Positions 25,850 through 36,702 of a stretch of 64,000 nucleotides of DNA are shown in pieces (within the stretch, counting starts at the first letter, position 1; every line of letters starts with the position of its first letter). Under the pieces are notes generated by a model, which saw only the letters and a list, made by a program, of their open reading frames with translations, had not been told where the DNA came from and made no database searches. The DNA is from Neurospora tetraspora. Its lineage: Eukaryota; Ascomycota; Sordariomycetes; Sordariales; Sordariaceae. The DNA is taken from the NCBI RefSeq assembly GCF_033439725.1, contig NW_026944383.1, positions 5,580,001-5,644,000 on the forward strand, in the 5' to 3' direction. The position numbers and the translations under genes are program-made.

Positions 25850-27760
25850 CTATTGGATCATATTGTCCCTGACCTTAGCAGTCGGCTTTCGGGGCCTTGC
25901 GCTGCGCCTTACCGACGCCTCGGAGACCGCGGAGCTGGACATGGCCGCTGTCTTAGCCCGCTTTGCTGGTGGTTCATCTTTCGCCGGTTCCTCTGCCGCG
26001 GGCTCTGCCACTGGGGTAATGGCTTCGGCCTTCCTCTTTCCATTTCCCTTTTCTGTCCCTTTCGCTGTCGCCTGTCTCTTCTCGTCTCCCTCTGCTTGCG
26101 TTCTACACTCTGGTTCCTGGGCTCCTCTGGTTTCCTCTGCCTTGCTCTTTGGTGATGCGGATTCCGAGCGCAAACCTTCCCCTTTTCCTCCGCGCAGGTT
26201 CTCCCACTGCAGCCATGGAGTGTTTTCCTCCTCAGGTTTTTCACAACTCTTTGTCTCCTCCCCGGCAACCTTATGCTCCACTACTTCCTCCTTTCTCTCC
26301 TCCTCCTTCTTGTCATCGCTAGAGGTATCATGCCCCTTTCCACCCCCTGCATCCCCACCCTTTTCTATATCCAGGGCAGCAAGCGGCAACCGCGGTGGCT
26401 CCCCTTTCAAAACTTCAAGCACAGAAGCAGCCACAGAAGAAGAAGACACAGGAGCAGGAAGGTTCTCATCCAAAGACAGAACGCCCGCCTCATCCGCCTT
26501 GCGCTTCTTACCTTTGCTGGGGGACGTGCCAATTAGGCCACTGGGGCCGGCAGATGCTGGAGGGAAATTGGGAGGTTGATTGTGAGGGTCCGCGGAAGGG
26601 GCAAAGGTAAAAGCAGAGTAGGAGCCTGAGAGAGATCCAGCACCAGCAACAGAAGCACGCCCAGACCTAGAACCACTACCACTTGCACCAAAAGCGGACG
26701 TCGGCCTATCCCAAAGACTACCAGCCCTGAGCGGTTGCGGAGCAGTCCCACTAGCCAGCTGCCTCAACATCTTAGTCGCTGGTCTCCCCGCACCAGGACG
26801 GGCGCCGCCTCTGTTGTGGAGTTTCTTTATTGGCGGCTCTTGCCCTTCTGATGGCGGAGACAACGCCGCATCGCTGGAGCGTTTATTTCCTGGCTGTAAC
26901 GTGGTGGTGAAGCCGTACGAAGCCGCTTCACGCACCTGTTCGTGCAGTTCGGGGTTGGATTGGTGCAGCAGTGTCTCCTGCGCAATCATATCGTTGTACG
27001 TGGCTGGCACGTTCAGCCTGGTGGCCCTTTGGGGGATGGGCGACGTCTTTGGTGCATCTGGCGGTGAGGCTTGGGTTGCGGGTTGGGATGGTGGTGTTTG
27101 TGGGAGGGGAACTTTCTCCTGGCCACGGTTCTGGTACTGGTTTGGTTTGACAGCAGTTACCGAGGTTCGAGGAAAGGCAGAGGCTAAAGGTCTGCGGAAA
27201 TCCGAAAGCCTTATTGTTAAAGCAGTGTTCAGGTCGATTTCGACCTGGGCATTCGGGTCCGCAAATTGAGTGTTGTTGCCGGCGATGTTGCGGAAGCCCG
27301 GCTCGCTGAGAGTGGGACTAGGTGTCGTCCCCATTGTCGTCTCGATGTTGCCATCGTCAGACAAAGTGTGGCCCTGGACGGGCTCGGCGGCGACAGGCGA
27401 AGATTCAGGCGCCGGCAAGACTATGTCCCTAACGGGATCATAGAGAGCACTTCTCTTCTTTCTGCTCGGCGCCTCTTGTGCTGCCGGTTGCTGATGTGGA
27501 GGAGCTGGAACCGAGTTACCCATACGAATCAAGCGATGGAAGGCTAGTTCGGGTGCCTCTTGAAGAGACATTGCACCACGCGGATGCCAAGCCCTCGTCC
27601 TGTGCGGCTTTTCTGCCGACGAGTCACTGTCGGGGACAAGGTCCATTGGAGCTACTGGTGCTCTGCTGTTGTTTATTTCTGCTTGGAGCGCTACCGGATG
27701 AGCCAAAAGTGAATTCGGCGGGGGATGGTTGCTTGGGGGTCCTTGGTACACGCCGCACAT
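25850..27760 (-). CDS. Disordered, AT-hook-like nuclear protein of unknown function
   Basis: Not recognised by family. Single exon, 636 aa from MCGVYQGPPS (27760); the frame stays open a little further upstream without an ATG. Composition is dominated by Pro, Ser, Ala and charged residues. Basic clusters look like nuclear import signals (GKKRKADE, GKRKAEA, PAKRAKT, RRSARPRK). RGGARPGAGRPATKM at about residue 325-340 has an AT-hook-like GRP core. A more ordered segment, FADPNAQVEIDLNTALTIRLSDFRRPLASA, lies in the middle, and a conserved-looking ATYNDMIAQETLLHQSNPELHEQVREAASYGF follows. A chromatin or transcription role is plausible but only an inference. A GH18 fragment follows its stop codon in the same frame. 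Confidence 0.62.
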   Translation of the reverse strand: MCGVYQGPPSNHPPPNSLLAHPVALQAEINNSRAPVAPMDLVPDSDSSAEKPHRTRAWHPRGAMSLQEAPELAFHRLIRMGNSVPAPPHQQPAAQEAPSRKKRSALYDPVRDIVLPAPESSPVAAEPVQGHTLSDDGNIETTMGTTPSPTLSEPGFRNIAGNNTQFADPNAQVEIDLNTALTIRLSDFRRPLASAFPRTSVTAVKPNQYQNRGQEKVPLPQTPPSQPATQASPPDAPKTSPIPQRATRLNVPATYNDMIAQETLLHQSNPELHEQVREAASYGFTTTLQPGNKRSSDAALSPPSEGQEPPIKKLHNRGGARPGAGRPATKMLRQLASGTAPQPLRAGSLWDRPTSAFGASGSGSRSGRASVAGAGSLSGSYSAFTFAPSADPHNQPPNFPPASAGPSGLIGTSPSKGKKRKADEAGVLSLDENLPAPVSSSSVAASVLEVLKGEPPRLPLAALDIEKGGDAGGGKGHDTSSDDKKEEERKEEVVEHKVAGEETKSCEKPEEENTPWLQWENLRGGKGEGLRSESASPKSKAEETRGAQEPECRTQAEGDEKRQATAKGTEKGNGKRKAEAITPVAEPAAEEPAKDEPPAKRAKTAAMSSSAVSEASVRRSARPRKPTAKVRDNMIQ

Positions 27761-27845
27761 CGTGAATAAAGCAAGGTCCTTTGTGCGAACCGGTGATTGC
27801 TGATGCCTGTTTAAAGGTTCCGCGACTGTCAATAACTGTCAGCGA

Positions 27846-28375
27846 AGGCTAGAGGTAGGTAGGGGACGCGACTGGACGTACTGAATGCAAGGTGAAAGAT
27901 GGCACGATTGTGTCAATAAAGGTGAAGAGGATCTGACTCGCAGTCACAGTGGTAACCTGAAGGTACGCGATACTATAATCTGTCCTGGAAGTGGAAAGGA
28001 AAAGACTGGAGGAGGTAGGGGATTGTGGGTGAGTGTTGTGAGCAGGTGAAAGATGCAGCGATCGGGTCAAGAAACGTAGACAGGTTGTGGCTTGGGGTCG
28101 CCCTAACAGCCTGAAGATACGCGCTACTAGAATCTGCCCTGGGACAGCGGGAAACACAAGACTGGAAGATGTAGAGGGGTATTGTTGAATGTTGTCAGAA
28201 GGCGAAGGATGCAATGATCGTTTCAATAATGGTAAACAGGTTGTGGCTCTCGATCGCCCAAGCACCTTGAAGGTAGGTACGCGCTACTATAGTCTGTACT
28301 GGAATAGCGGAACAACAAATATTGGAGGAGATAGAGATCTATGGTTGAGTATTGTGCGGGCAATGAAGTAGGGCA
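27846..28375. repeat. Imperfect tandem repeat, ~155-bp unit, about 3.5 copies
   Basis: Aligned landmarks recur with steady spacing. ACGCGATACTATAATCTG-type blocks start at 27965, 28119 and 28279 (154 and 160 bp apart). GTGAAAGATGCAGCGAT-type blocks start near 27892, 28046 and 28201. Copies have diverged by perhaps a fifth to a third and show small indels. No open frame is conserved across copies, so it is not obviously coding. It lies just upstream of the disordered nuclear gene, whose promoter it may overlap. Confidence 0.78.
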
Positions 28376-30083
28376 GCAGAATAAAGAACCTGCAAGGCTT
28401 TGACCTAGTGGATAATGTGACGAAGATTCCTGCCCTGGCGGCAACGGGCATTCCCAATATTCCTAGTACTTGCAGATACACTTCCGAGGAGTGACTATGC
28501 AGGAAGCAAGAAGTACGAGCAGGTGCAGTCATGGAGAGGCTTCGCACTGCAGACAACGCATCACAGATGGGAGGTGTCCACCAGAGCCGCAGGTACCTCT
28601 GGTCTTAATCCTCGATGAGCAAGACACAGCCGGGAAATGAACTCAAAGATGTTGCTACTTTGGCTGTAAAGAGGGCCGCAAGGAGGTGATTGTTCGTCTG
28701 GTAAGGCAAAGAGCCGTTTGTGAGGAAGAGGAATATACAAAGCTGCAAAAGGGCGACTTAGGTATGGGCATAGAGGGCTATAGCAGGTCAAGGAATGTCT
28801 CCAGAGCACAACTCTCTTTTGAGTCCGACTTGAGATAAAAGTGATGTCTGCTATTATGTAGGCTATACATTTTCTTGAAGGTTTTTCAACGTTCAATAGT
28901 TAGTGATGGCCTCTTTTCAGGCCCGGGTAGTCCACTTTGGATTCATCCATCAAGGTCGTGGAACCTGACTGTGACATACACAACCTTTGACCACTGCATT
29001 GTGGCTTCTCGAGCTTATTTTGACTACCCTCTACCTGTCATAAGCCATCTATAACGATTCTGGAAAGAGTGACAGGCGTTTCTCTTTACCCTCATTTTAT
29101 GTTACACCGATTTGCAGTGTCCGTACCTACCTCTACGATGCAGCACTCCTTCCAACAACCATTAGGTTATCTCGTCGGTGGTGATATCAACGGTGGTAGC
29201 CACATGAACACATCAGTCAAAATCGCAACTCATGAAGTATCAGGTTCATGATGTTCATCACGAGTCTTCCATATTTGAACTTTTGAGTTTTTAAGACAAA
29301 GGACACCCTACCCCAATATACGTCAACCATTCACATGATTCCTGCAAATCAAAAACCTGGAAGCGTCACAAGCGAAACCAAGCCCCTCCTTCACGCGGCA
29401 TGCATACAGCTTGCATACCTGCATATTTCCTCCCGAAGGAACGGCTCAGCTCCAAATCTCTTGTGCTCCCGCCCTGACATCTCGGGCGTTTTCAACATGT
29501 CTCACCATCCCCATCACACCTATCAATCACTTGCCTTGTAAAGCGTCATGAGATTTGAGAACTAGTCACCAGTCGCCGGCCACCATCTTGGTCGGGAATA
29601 TCGAGATTAATTCAAGATCATTTGTCGCGCCAGGCCCAATCTAAAGTGACGTCTGCAGTTTCCAAGGATTACCCCGGAGCACACACCCCTGTTTCAGCCT
29701 TCCCGGCGAAGCTATTGAGCGGGAGACTTAACTCGATGTGATATCCGATACCTGCCTCAGGTTTAGTTGGTTTCGCTATATAATGCGGCCTCCAACCCCA
29801 CTTTGAACGTCAATTCTCATTTATTTCTTGGTCGAGTGTAGGTAGATTTGCATCATTTTGCCTTCCTTCCAGACAGCCACCACCATTCATCACTCCATCA
29901 ACGACAGCAACAGAACAGCGTTCACTCACTTATCAACCTCACCTCACCTCACCTCACCCACTCCATGCAACCAAACAGCTAATTGAACCAACCGGTCAGT
30001 GACAATCATCTCAGAACCTCATCAAACCAAACACCACACCACAAACTACCTAGAAGAGGAGCCCCAAACTTAACAAAACCAAA
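28376..30083. promoter_or_regulatory. Intergenic region with promoter and leader of the PLC-like gene
   Basis: A TATATAAT box lies at 29777-29784, ~300 bp before the ATG at 30084. The leader between them is CA-rich and contains a small CACCT tandem (29940-29957). No gene is supported in the rest. Confidence 0.45.
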
Positions 30084-31742
30084 ATGAGACTCAAGACCCT
30101 CTTCAAAGACCGTCGCCCTTTCTCCTCCTCCACCTCCAAATCCACCTCCGCCACCCCCTCAAGTGCCTCAACCGCAGCCTCAACTCTCTTCCGCAAAATG
30201 TCCATCAAAATCCAAGAAAAGCTTCCCTCCAAAGGAATCCAAATCAGCGCCTACATCTCCCCGACCGTCGCCTCCTGGGGAACATGCAGCATCACTTTGA
30301 CCGTCCCCGGCGAAACCGTCGTCTTCCAATCATCATCATCCTCTAATAACCAACAATTCTTCTCCCGCGCCATCGAAGTAGAAGCCCGCAACATCCCCTC
30401 CCTCTTTGACAAAAAGGGTCGTTTCTCCTTCCGCGTCAACCTTGACCTTGGACCTGGGACCGAGAATAATAAGGTGATAACAGAGCAATGGATCGACGTC
30501 AACGCCGTCACCGGTTTAGCAACGGGGGGAACGATGGATAGCATCGCTTCGACGCCGTCTATCTTCTCGTGGATCGACCCGGAGGGGACTACCCCCAAAC
30601 GAAGAGAAGTGGTAGTGACGTACGGCTTCTACGAATCCGGTCCCGCGGGACAGGATATCTTGCCGAAGAGACATCAGTGCTACATCACCGTTTCTCCGGT
30701 AGGTAGTAGATGGATGGAGGACCTTGTTCCACCGGGTTCGTGGCAGGAGAATCGCAGGTTTAGAAGACTGGTGCTGCCTTCGGCGCACGACGCGGGGATG
30801 AACAGCATGGCGAGCAGCTCCAGGTTGTTAAGCAAGATGGGCGGCGCGGTGGTGGGCACGCTGGTGCACGATAACCGGATCATGGCGGAGATTGCAGACG
30901 CGGTTTCGGGGCCGGCGATAGCGCTGATTGCGCCGAATATCATCTTTAGTCTGGCCATGACGCAGAAGGATAGCTTGGATGCCATGCTACGGATTGGAGC
31001 CAGGTACTTTGAGTTTCGGCCAGCGTACTGTCATGCGGCGGTGAGGAGCGCGATGCAGAAGGGGAAGGATGGGTTACCCGACAGGTTGTACTTCCAGCAT
31101 GGCGCGATTCCGGGCATGGGGTATGATGTGTTTTTGGCGGATGTGGTTGCTTTTCTGTTGGCGCACCAGGAGGAGATTGTGGTGGTGCAGCTGAGGTGGG
31201 ATGGCGTGCCGAATGAGTGTGCGAGGCCGTCGGATCAGGATAAGAGGGAGTACCTTGAGAAAGCGTTGGAGAAGGGGGGTGATCGGATGGTAGTTGGGAA
31301 CGAGAATGACCTCCGGAATGCGACCATTGCGGAGCTGAGGAGGGATAAGAAGAGGCTGATTATGATGGAGAGCGTGGATAGCCTGTCGACGTATACGGAT
31401 GAAGGAAATGCCACGATGGATGGTCAGAGCATTGTCGATGCCTTCCCGAGGGTGCTTACTGAGAATAACTGGAAGGGTAAGGCTTTCATCAACATCCAGT
31501 GTCAGGCGACGGCGACGAACATACCCAAGGCCGTGGCGTATTCGGTATTGGAGGCGGGGACGACGTCGAGCTGTATCCTGGCGACGAAGGCAATCTGTGA
31601 TTCCAAGACGTTGCCGTGGTGTAGGGATAACGTTTTGCAGACGTGTGGGTACGACACGCTTGTCGTTATGATGAACGATTTTATTGACGGAGCGACGGCG
31701 GATGTGGCATTCCAACTCAGCAAGCAGAGGCTGATGGCATAG
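30084..31742 (+). CDS. PLC-like phosphodiesterase (TIM-barrel, PI-PLC X-like)
   Basis: Single exon, 552 aa. The N-terminal ~60 residues are Ser/Thr-rich and basic. Residues ~65-225 form a beta-rich module (SITLTVPGETVVFQ, RVNLDLGPGTENNKVITEQWIDVNAVTG). The barrel starts at LPSAHDAGMNSM with the probable first catalytic His235, then DAMLRIGARYFEFRP, with the second His339 in LYFQHGAIPGMGYD, followed by VVAFLLAHQEEIVVVQLRWDG, RLIMMESVDSLSTY and AFINIQCQAT. These match the PLC-like phosphodiesterase superfamily, which cleaves phosphodiesters of inositol or glycerol lipids. There is no EF-hand, C2 or PH domain, so it is not a canonical calcium-regulated eukaryotic PLC. No signal peptide is visible; substrate is unknown. 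Confidence 0.8.
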   Translation: MRLKTLFKDRRPFSSSTSKSTSATPSSASTAASTLFRKMSIKIQEKLPSKGIQISAYISPTVASWGTCSITLTVPGETVVFQSSSSSNNQQFFSRAIEVEARNIPSLFDKKGRFSFRVNLDLGPGTENNKVITEQWIDVNAVTGLATGGTMDSIASTPSIFSWIDPEGTTPKRREVVVTYGFYESGPAGQDILPKRHQCYITVSPVGSRWMEDLVPPGSWQENRRFRRLVLPSAHDAGMNSMASSSRLLSKMGGAVVGTLVHDNRIMAEIADAVSGPAIALIAPNIIFSLAMTQKDSLDAMLRIGARYFEFRPAYCHAAVRSAMQKGKDGLPDRLYFQHGAIPGMGYDVFLADVVAFLLAHQEEIVVVQLRWDGVPNECARPSDQDKREYLEKALEKGGDRMVVGNENDLRNATIAELRRDKKRLIMMESVDSLSTYTDEGNATMDGQSIVDAFPRVLTENNWKGKAFINIQCQATATNIPKAVAYSVLEAGTTSSCILATKAICDSKTLPWCRDNVLQTCGYDTLVVMMNDFIDGATADVAFQLSKQRLMA

Positions 31743-31757
31743 GCTGTAGCGGCGTAC

Positions 31758-31829
31758 TTCAGAAGCGAAGGGGAGTCGAACAGTTATGCCTTTTTCAGAA
31801 GCGAAGGGGAATCGAAAAGTTATGCCTTT
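31758..31829. repeat. Two tandem copies of a 36-bp unit just after a stop codon
   Basis: TTCAGAAGCGAAGGGGAGTC and its continuation to TTATGCCTTT (31758-31793) is repeated at 31794-31829 with two mismatches. It lies in the 3' untranslated region of the PLC-like gene, 15 bp after the stop. Confidence 0.85.
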
Positions 31830-34468
31830 TTTGGTGACGTTTCGTGGTGAACGGATGAATCACGGGAGGATGTGAGACTTCGGGCAACAAGAATAAGCCT
31901 AAAACTCGAGCATCAACAGTTGTTTAAATATCCCGTTGACAATGTACTCGTGCCGCAGCGAGTCCGCAACCTTGGGTGACGGCTTGGACTGGTTGAGTTG
32001 AAGATTTACCTGCGACGTATATCACCCGCCGAGTGCTAACTGCTATCACATACTGTTGATAGTGCTCCCCTGCTGGTCTTGATGATCTTAACTGCCACTT
32101 CTTATACAGAACGAATGCAAGAGAAGGGTAGGTCGTTAATCTCTTGCCTTACCATACTTTAATCACACCCCAACCCATAGTAGAAGACTTCAATGGAAAT
32201 CGACAAGTTCACAAACGATAGAAGACGAGTGTATATAGTAGTGTACAATGAGCAACGCATGCTGCAGGGACACTATCCCGCTTCCCGTTGCACATCATGA
32301 GGTAAGAAGTCGTTGAGATATTCCAACGAGATGCTTCTTTGAGACTAACCAGCAAGGAAAAACGACCGACTCAAGAGTTAAAAGTCCCAATCTCCGAGCT
32401 TTGATTGAGATGAACCTAGTCGGGAAAGGAATAACCTGAAACTTCGAGGTGGTGATCTTGATATCCGTCACACGAGGGATCCAGGGAATACCTGGCAAGG
32501 CTGCAGCAGCAACGTGGAGAGCGTGAAGGGTCTTCTTGCAGAACAGATGAAGTGTTTTCGCATACTGTAGAAGCGGAAAAAGGCGAGTCATGCATGAGCA
32601 TCACTGGATACAGTTTGGTAACTTGATCCATATCGACTCAGAAAAGTGCATGAACGGGTTCGAGATGGAAACTGCTTCAAGATTGAACTTTGAAACAAAT
32701 TCGTCCCTCCATCGCCGCCAACCTCGGATTCAGATGCCTGGCGATAAACTGACAAAAAGAAATGAACATCTCACTACGATGTCATCATAGTCAGCTCGGA
32801 GGGATCCGGCAGAGATATTCCGCGAAACCGTGTCTCGGCGAGGGAGATTCGGCCCCACGCCGGCGGTAATCGGGCTTGGCTTGTCGATCCCGTATGCGGC
32901 CCCAGCAAGTTTGCCGAGAACCCGGTGGTTGCGGTCAAGGTCTTCGAAGGAAGGCGCCGCCAAGACGGCCAAAGCTCAGGCACCGAATGATTGGCAAGGA
33001 GGACCCGGCGACGGCTGCCATACCCGTTCCGACGACATGATTCGGCACGGCGTCGTCCTATCGCTATCACGCATTGATGACCAAGGGGTCAAGGGTGCCG
33101 AAAACTGCTATCCGAAGGCCAAGGTCGTTCCCGTAAGATGAAGCATTTTGCTGATTTTTGCGCTGGGATCCGGAGCTTACCATTTCCATGTCAGATACGA
33201 CAAGCCTTGCTGACATTACAGTACCGCATACCGTAGTGCTGCCGAATCCGAGGGTGTTCATGGCGAGTCAGCGGTTTGAAGCTTCTTGGTCGGCGCCGGG
33301 CCCCCCTTTCGCAGCCGGTGGGGGTTCGGTGGCTGAACGGGAAGGTGGGAGAGGCGGTAAGGCGACGAACGGCATGTGTGGCGGACCGGAACTTTGATGG
33401 GTCCACGGCTGTCAGGTTCGGGTTCAGGTACCCAGAAATCAGTTGCACGGGGGCGGCTATCTGAGGCTCGAGAGTTTGCCAAAAACTGGAGTGAGGTCTG
33501 GAGAATGGAGGGTTTTGTCAGCTATTATGATTTGTGAAGGTCTGTGTCGGTGTATACACCGAGGTGGCACATCCACCCGCTGTCCATCACAGTCGCCATT
33601 CCCCTGAAGATTATGAAATGCTTGGCTTCCAGGAATGGGATTTATAGGGGGGGAATCTGTGCCGGTGGAGTAGCAGTGGCGGAGATAATCGCAGTACGTA
33701 CCTTTTGAATAGAACTGCTTCTGTTCTCTTGTTCGAATTGTTGCTCGCTCGGGTGATCGGATCGTCAGGGCCAACAAAGATGGTTGGAGTAATGATAAGC
33801 CACTGATTAATACCCAAAAGTGGGAAATCGACGCTCCGGCTGCGAGTATCGAAAGATGTTTTGAGTGATAGTGTCTGCCCAACATCAGAACACAAGACGT
33901 CCAAAGTGGAAATCATTTCCCCGGCCTCCATGTTTTTGTTGTGAAATTAATTTCCGGACTGGCGGTCGCGCACGTGTGTTGGCCATTTCCCCTCATTTCC
34001 CCCAGACCCTTCTGGCCCCAGACGAATGGATAGATTCTGGGGAAGCCTGGAAGAGTCGTTTCCCAACAGCCGTAACAGGGTCCCGTGACAGTTATACTTT
34101 TCGGGGTGCATGTGCATCGATGGAAGCCATCACGGAAATTTTGCATGTTCGAGACCGGGCTGGCTTTGATCGAAGGTGAAGCTATTGACAAACACTTCGG
34201 CCGGCGCCAGCCCAAAGGGATTTTATGTCGACTGCCTCTTCTGGCACTCTGCAGCCTCACCGTGCGCGACATGCGTCACATGAAAATCAGAAAAAAATCG
34301 GGGTAAAGAGGAGCGATCATCACGGATGGTCGTCAAGCTGAGTGGTTGGAGGAACGGCCAACGACCGAACAAGGGCCGAGAGTCCACAAAAAGCAGCAGG
34401 GTGGAAGACGGTAAGCGAAGCTGATTCGAGTCAAGTGGTTCTGAGACTCCATTGCCGTGGTCCACAGT
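31830..34468. other. Gene-poor region
   Basis: GC content rises around 32,780-33,450, and short frames exist on both strands there and at 33,600-33,930 (MEAGEMISTLDVLCSDVGQT on the minus strand), but none has a recognisable domain or a splice pattern I trust. A small or decayed gene cannot be excluded. Confidence 0.4.
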
Positions 34469-34994
34469 CGAAAACGGTAGTCAGCGCATGCACTTTTGGT
34501 AGTCAGCGCACCCAAACATTAAGGCCAAGTCTCCAACTCAGAACTGAGATATTTCAACCAAAACAACCGTCAGAGTTTCGCTTTCTTTTTGATATTTACC
34601 TTTAAAGCTTTCTCTAAGGTCTTTTACCCTTTTTTTCAAGAGCGCGATTGAACGAAGCAGGTGCAAAGTGTTCGCGCAAATGTTAGTATTGAAAAAGTGG
34701 TTTTGACCCCTTGTCTTGGCGTGCCTGGGCAGCGAAAAGTGGGGCAATTTGGAGTTGGACAAAAAATGCCCATCTGTCGCTATTAAAGCATCGATATCCT
34801 CTTTTTTCGCCAACGATCTTTACTCTTCGGCAACTTTGGGATCGGAGTTTTCCTTGTCGCTCAAGTCGGATATTCTTCTTAGTTCGATTCGCGTGCGCGC
34901 GAATTTGCGTGCAAGTGATGGTGCACGTTAGTTGGGCATTTTTTGTAGTTGGTTGTGCTGACTACCAAAAGTGGGTCACTGACTACCGTTTTCG
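34469..34994. mobile_element. MULE-like non-autonomous DNA transposon (MITE), 526 bp
   Basis: Inverted ends of ~46 bp both begin CGAAAACGGTAGTCAG and continue through ...CACTTTTGGTAGTCAGC, so each end carries the motif GGTAGTCAG twice. Exact 9-bp direct repeats GTCCACAGT flank it at 34460-34468 and 34995-35003. A 9-bp target duplication is typical of Mutator-like elements. The inside has no transposase frame. Composition is close to that of its surroundings, so RIP looks light. The perfect target duplication suggests a fairly recent insertion. Confidence 0.85.
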
Positions 34995-36702
34995 GTCCAC
35001 AGTGAGCATCAGCGTCGCAGCAGTGCGGGTAGGAAGTGGAGAGAGGCGGGGAATGGGGTTGCGGGGGTCTAGTCTCCCGAAGGGTGGTTGGAACGGTTGG
35101 AGTCCGGCGGATGTTCATGAGCTCGGGTGGACTGTGGAGAACGCCTGCCTCAAAGGGTCCTGTTTTTGTTAATGTCTTTGTTTTTGGACGTTGGCGATGA
35201 TGTTATAGCCAGCGGCAACAAGAGGTCTTGGTTTTCTTAGTAAAAGGTGAAGAGACAAGTGCGCACACCCGCCAAACGGCACTTCAGAAATTGTTAGGAC
35301 AACTTGGCATGAACAGCACCGCTTCCCTTCATTTGTCACATCATTCGTCCACTCCACACAGACAGGGACATGTCAAAGGCAACAAGCAAACAGCCGGCGG
35401 CTCATTGTTTTCGCAGAGTGGTCTTGGTTGTCTTGGTGGGCTGTTCAAAAAAGCTGAAGGGGAAAAGGTTGGATGCAGAGAGCCCCGCCATGACCTCATG
35501 TGCCCCACTCCCAGGGGTCCATCTGGAAGGGCTCCTCCAAACTGCGGGTGAAGTCCCCTGACTGGGGAACAAGACTTCCACTTACTCCACCATTTTCTTC
35601 ACCTTCCCAATTTCATGTTTTCAGTGATGCGTGGCTTCCATGTCGACCGTGTTAAGGATCACACCGGTTTGCTTTCCATCGCCTTGCGCCCAGAAAACAA
35701 CGTGGTATGAGCCAGCTAAACTGTGTGGTCTGTAGGCTATCGCACGAGTAGGAATGGAGCCCTGAACAGAGGAATGCAGTAGCTGGCTTAGTAGGATGGC
35801 ACAGAGACGATCACAGTCCTGATCGCCATCTGCTCAGGCGCGCTTACCAGGTCGGCTGCAGTAGATCAAGGCGAAGGTACAAGACGATGGCAGTGATGTT
35901 CACGGGCAACAAGGCTGTCTTTGTCCATCAGATCCAAGGTTCCAAACGGGATTCCAGAAAGGGACATGTCCTCCGTGAACTTGACAAATGACGGCTGATA
36001 ATGACATTATCAATTCCTGGATTCCACGACCCTGCATTTGCCTGTTGCCTCTGGTGTCTTGGCTAACGACAGTGTCTGATATCAGCACTTGCCGCGGATA
36101 GCCTCTTCAGGCGACAGAATACCACTATAAGTAACAGAAAGAGCGAGGGACTCCAAAACCACAGTTGGAAAGAAGGGGATCAATACGACTGGATACGGCC
36201 CAAATACCGCTCTACATAGTAACCGGGGTCGTAACGTATCTTCACCGTGTGTAGTGTACCTCGATGGACCCCCATCCAGCAAATCAGCTTTGACCGAGCA
36301 CGATGCGCCGGATGCGGCCCAATGGGGACAAGATGAACACTTTCACTTTGTCTGTTTCCCCGCGCAAGCCTCCGAGTCGGTGATCGTCCCCATTCTCCAC
36401 GCACCCAACATCCCCGAGTTCCACCGCTTGTCACTAGTTTCACAACGCAATGGGACGCCGTTGGGGTCCTCGCAAGGCCCTGACGAAAAGATGTTCACAT
36501 CTCACACTAAACATGGGCGACATGGGACCTCTCCTTGTTTTTGATTCCCGTCGTCTTGGCCTGCGGTCATAGTGTCCGCCTCCCCTGCTTGGGTTCGACC
36601 TCCATGAGGTTTAAATATCCACGGCCTCGCTCCCACTCAGAGCGAATGTCCTGATCTCGAATTCCGTCATCCGTCACATTCATCCCACTGAGCCAACCCA
36701 AG
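34995..36702. promoter_or_regulatory. Intergenic region, including promoter of the sugar transporter
   Basis: No gene supported. A TTTAAATA element at ~36610-36617 lies 85 bp before the transporter ATG and may act as its TATA-like box. Confidence 0.4.

Noticed and set aside
25317-26579. Plus-strand frame of 420 codons over the disordered nuclear gene
   Set aside because: Ser/Phe/Pro-rich composition typical of the complement of a Glu/Lys/Gly-rich coding region.
32774-33931. Candidate small genes on both strands in a GC-rich patch
   Set aside because: Frames conflict, no recognisable domain, and no splice model joined them convincingly.
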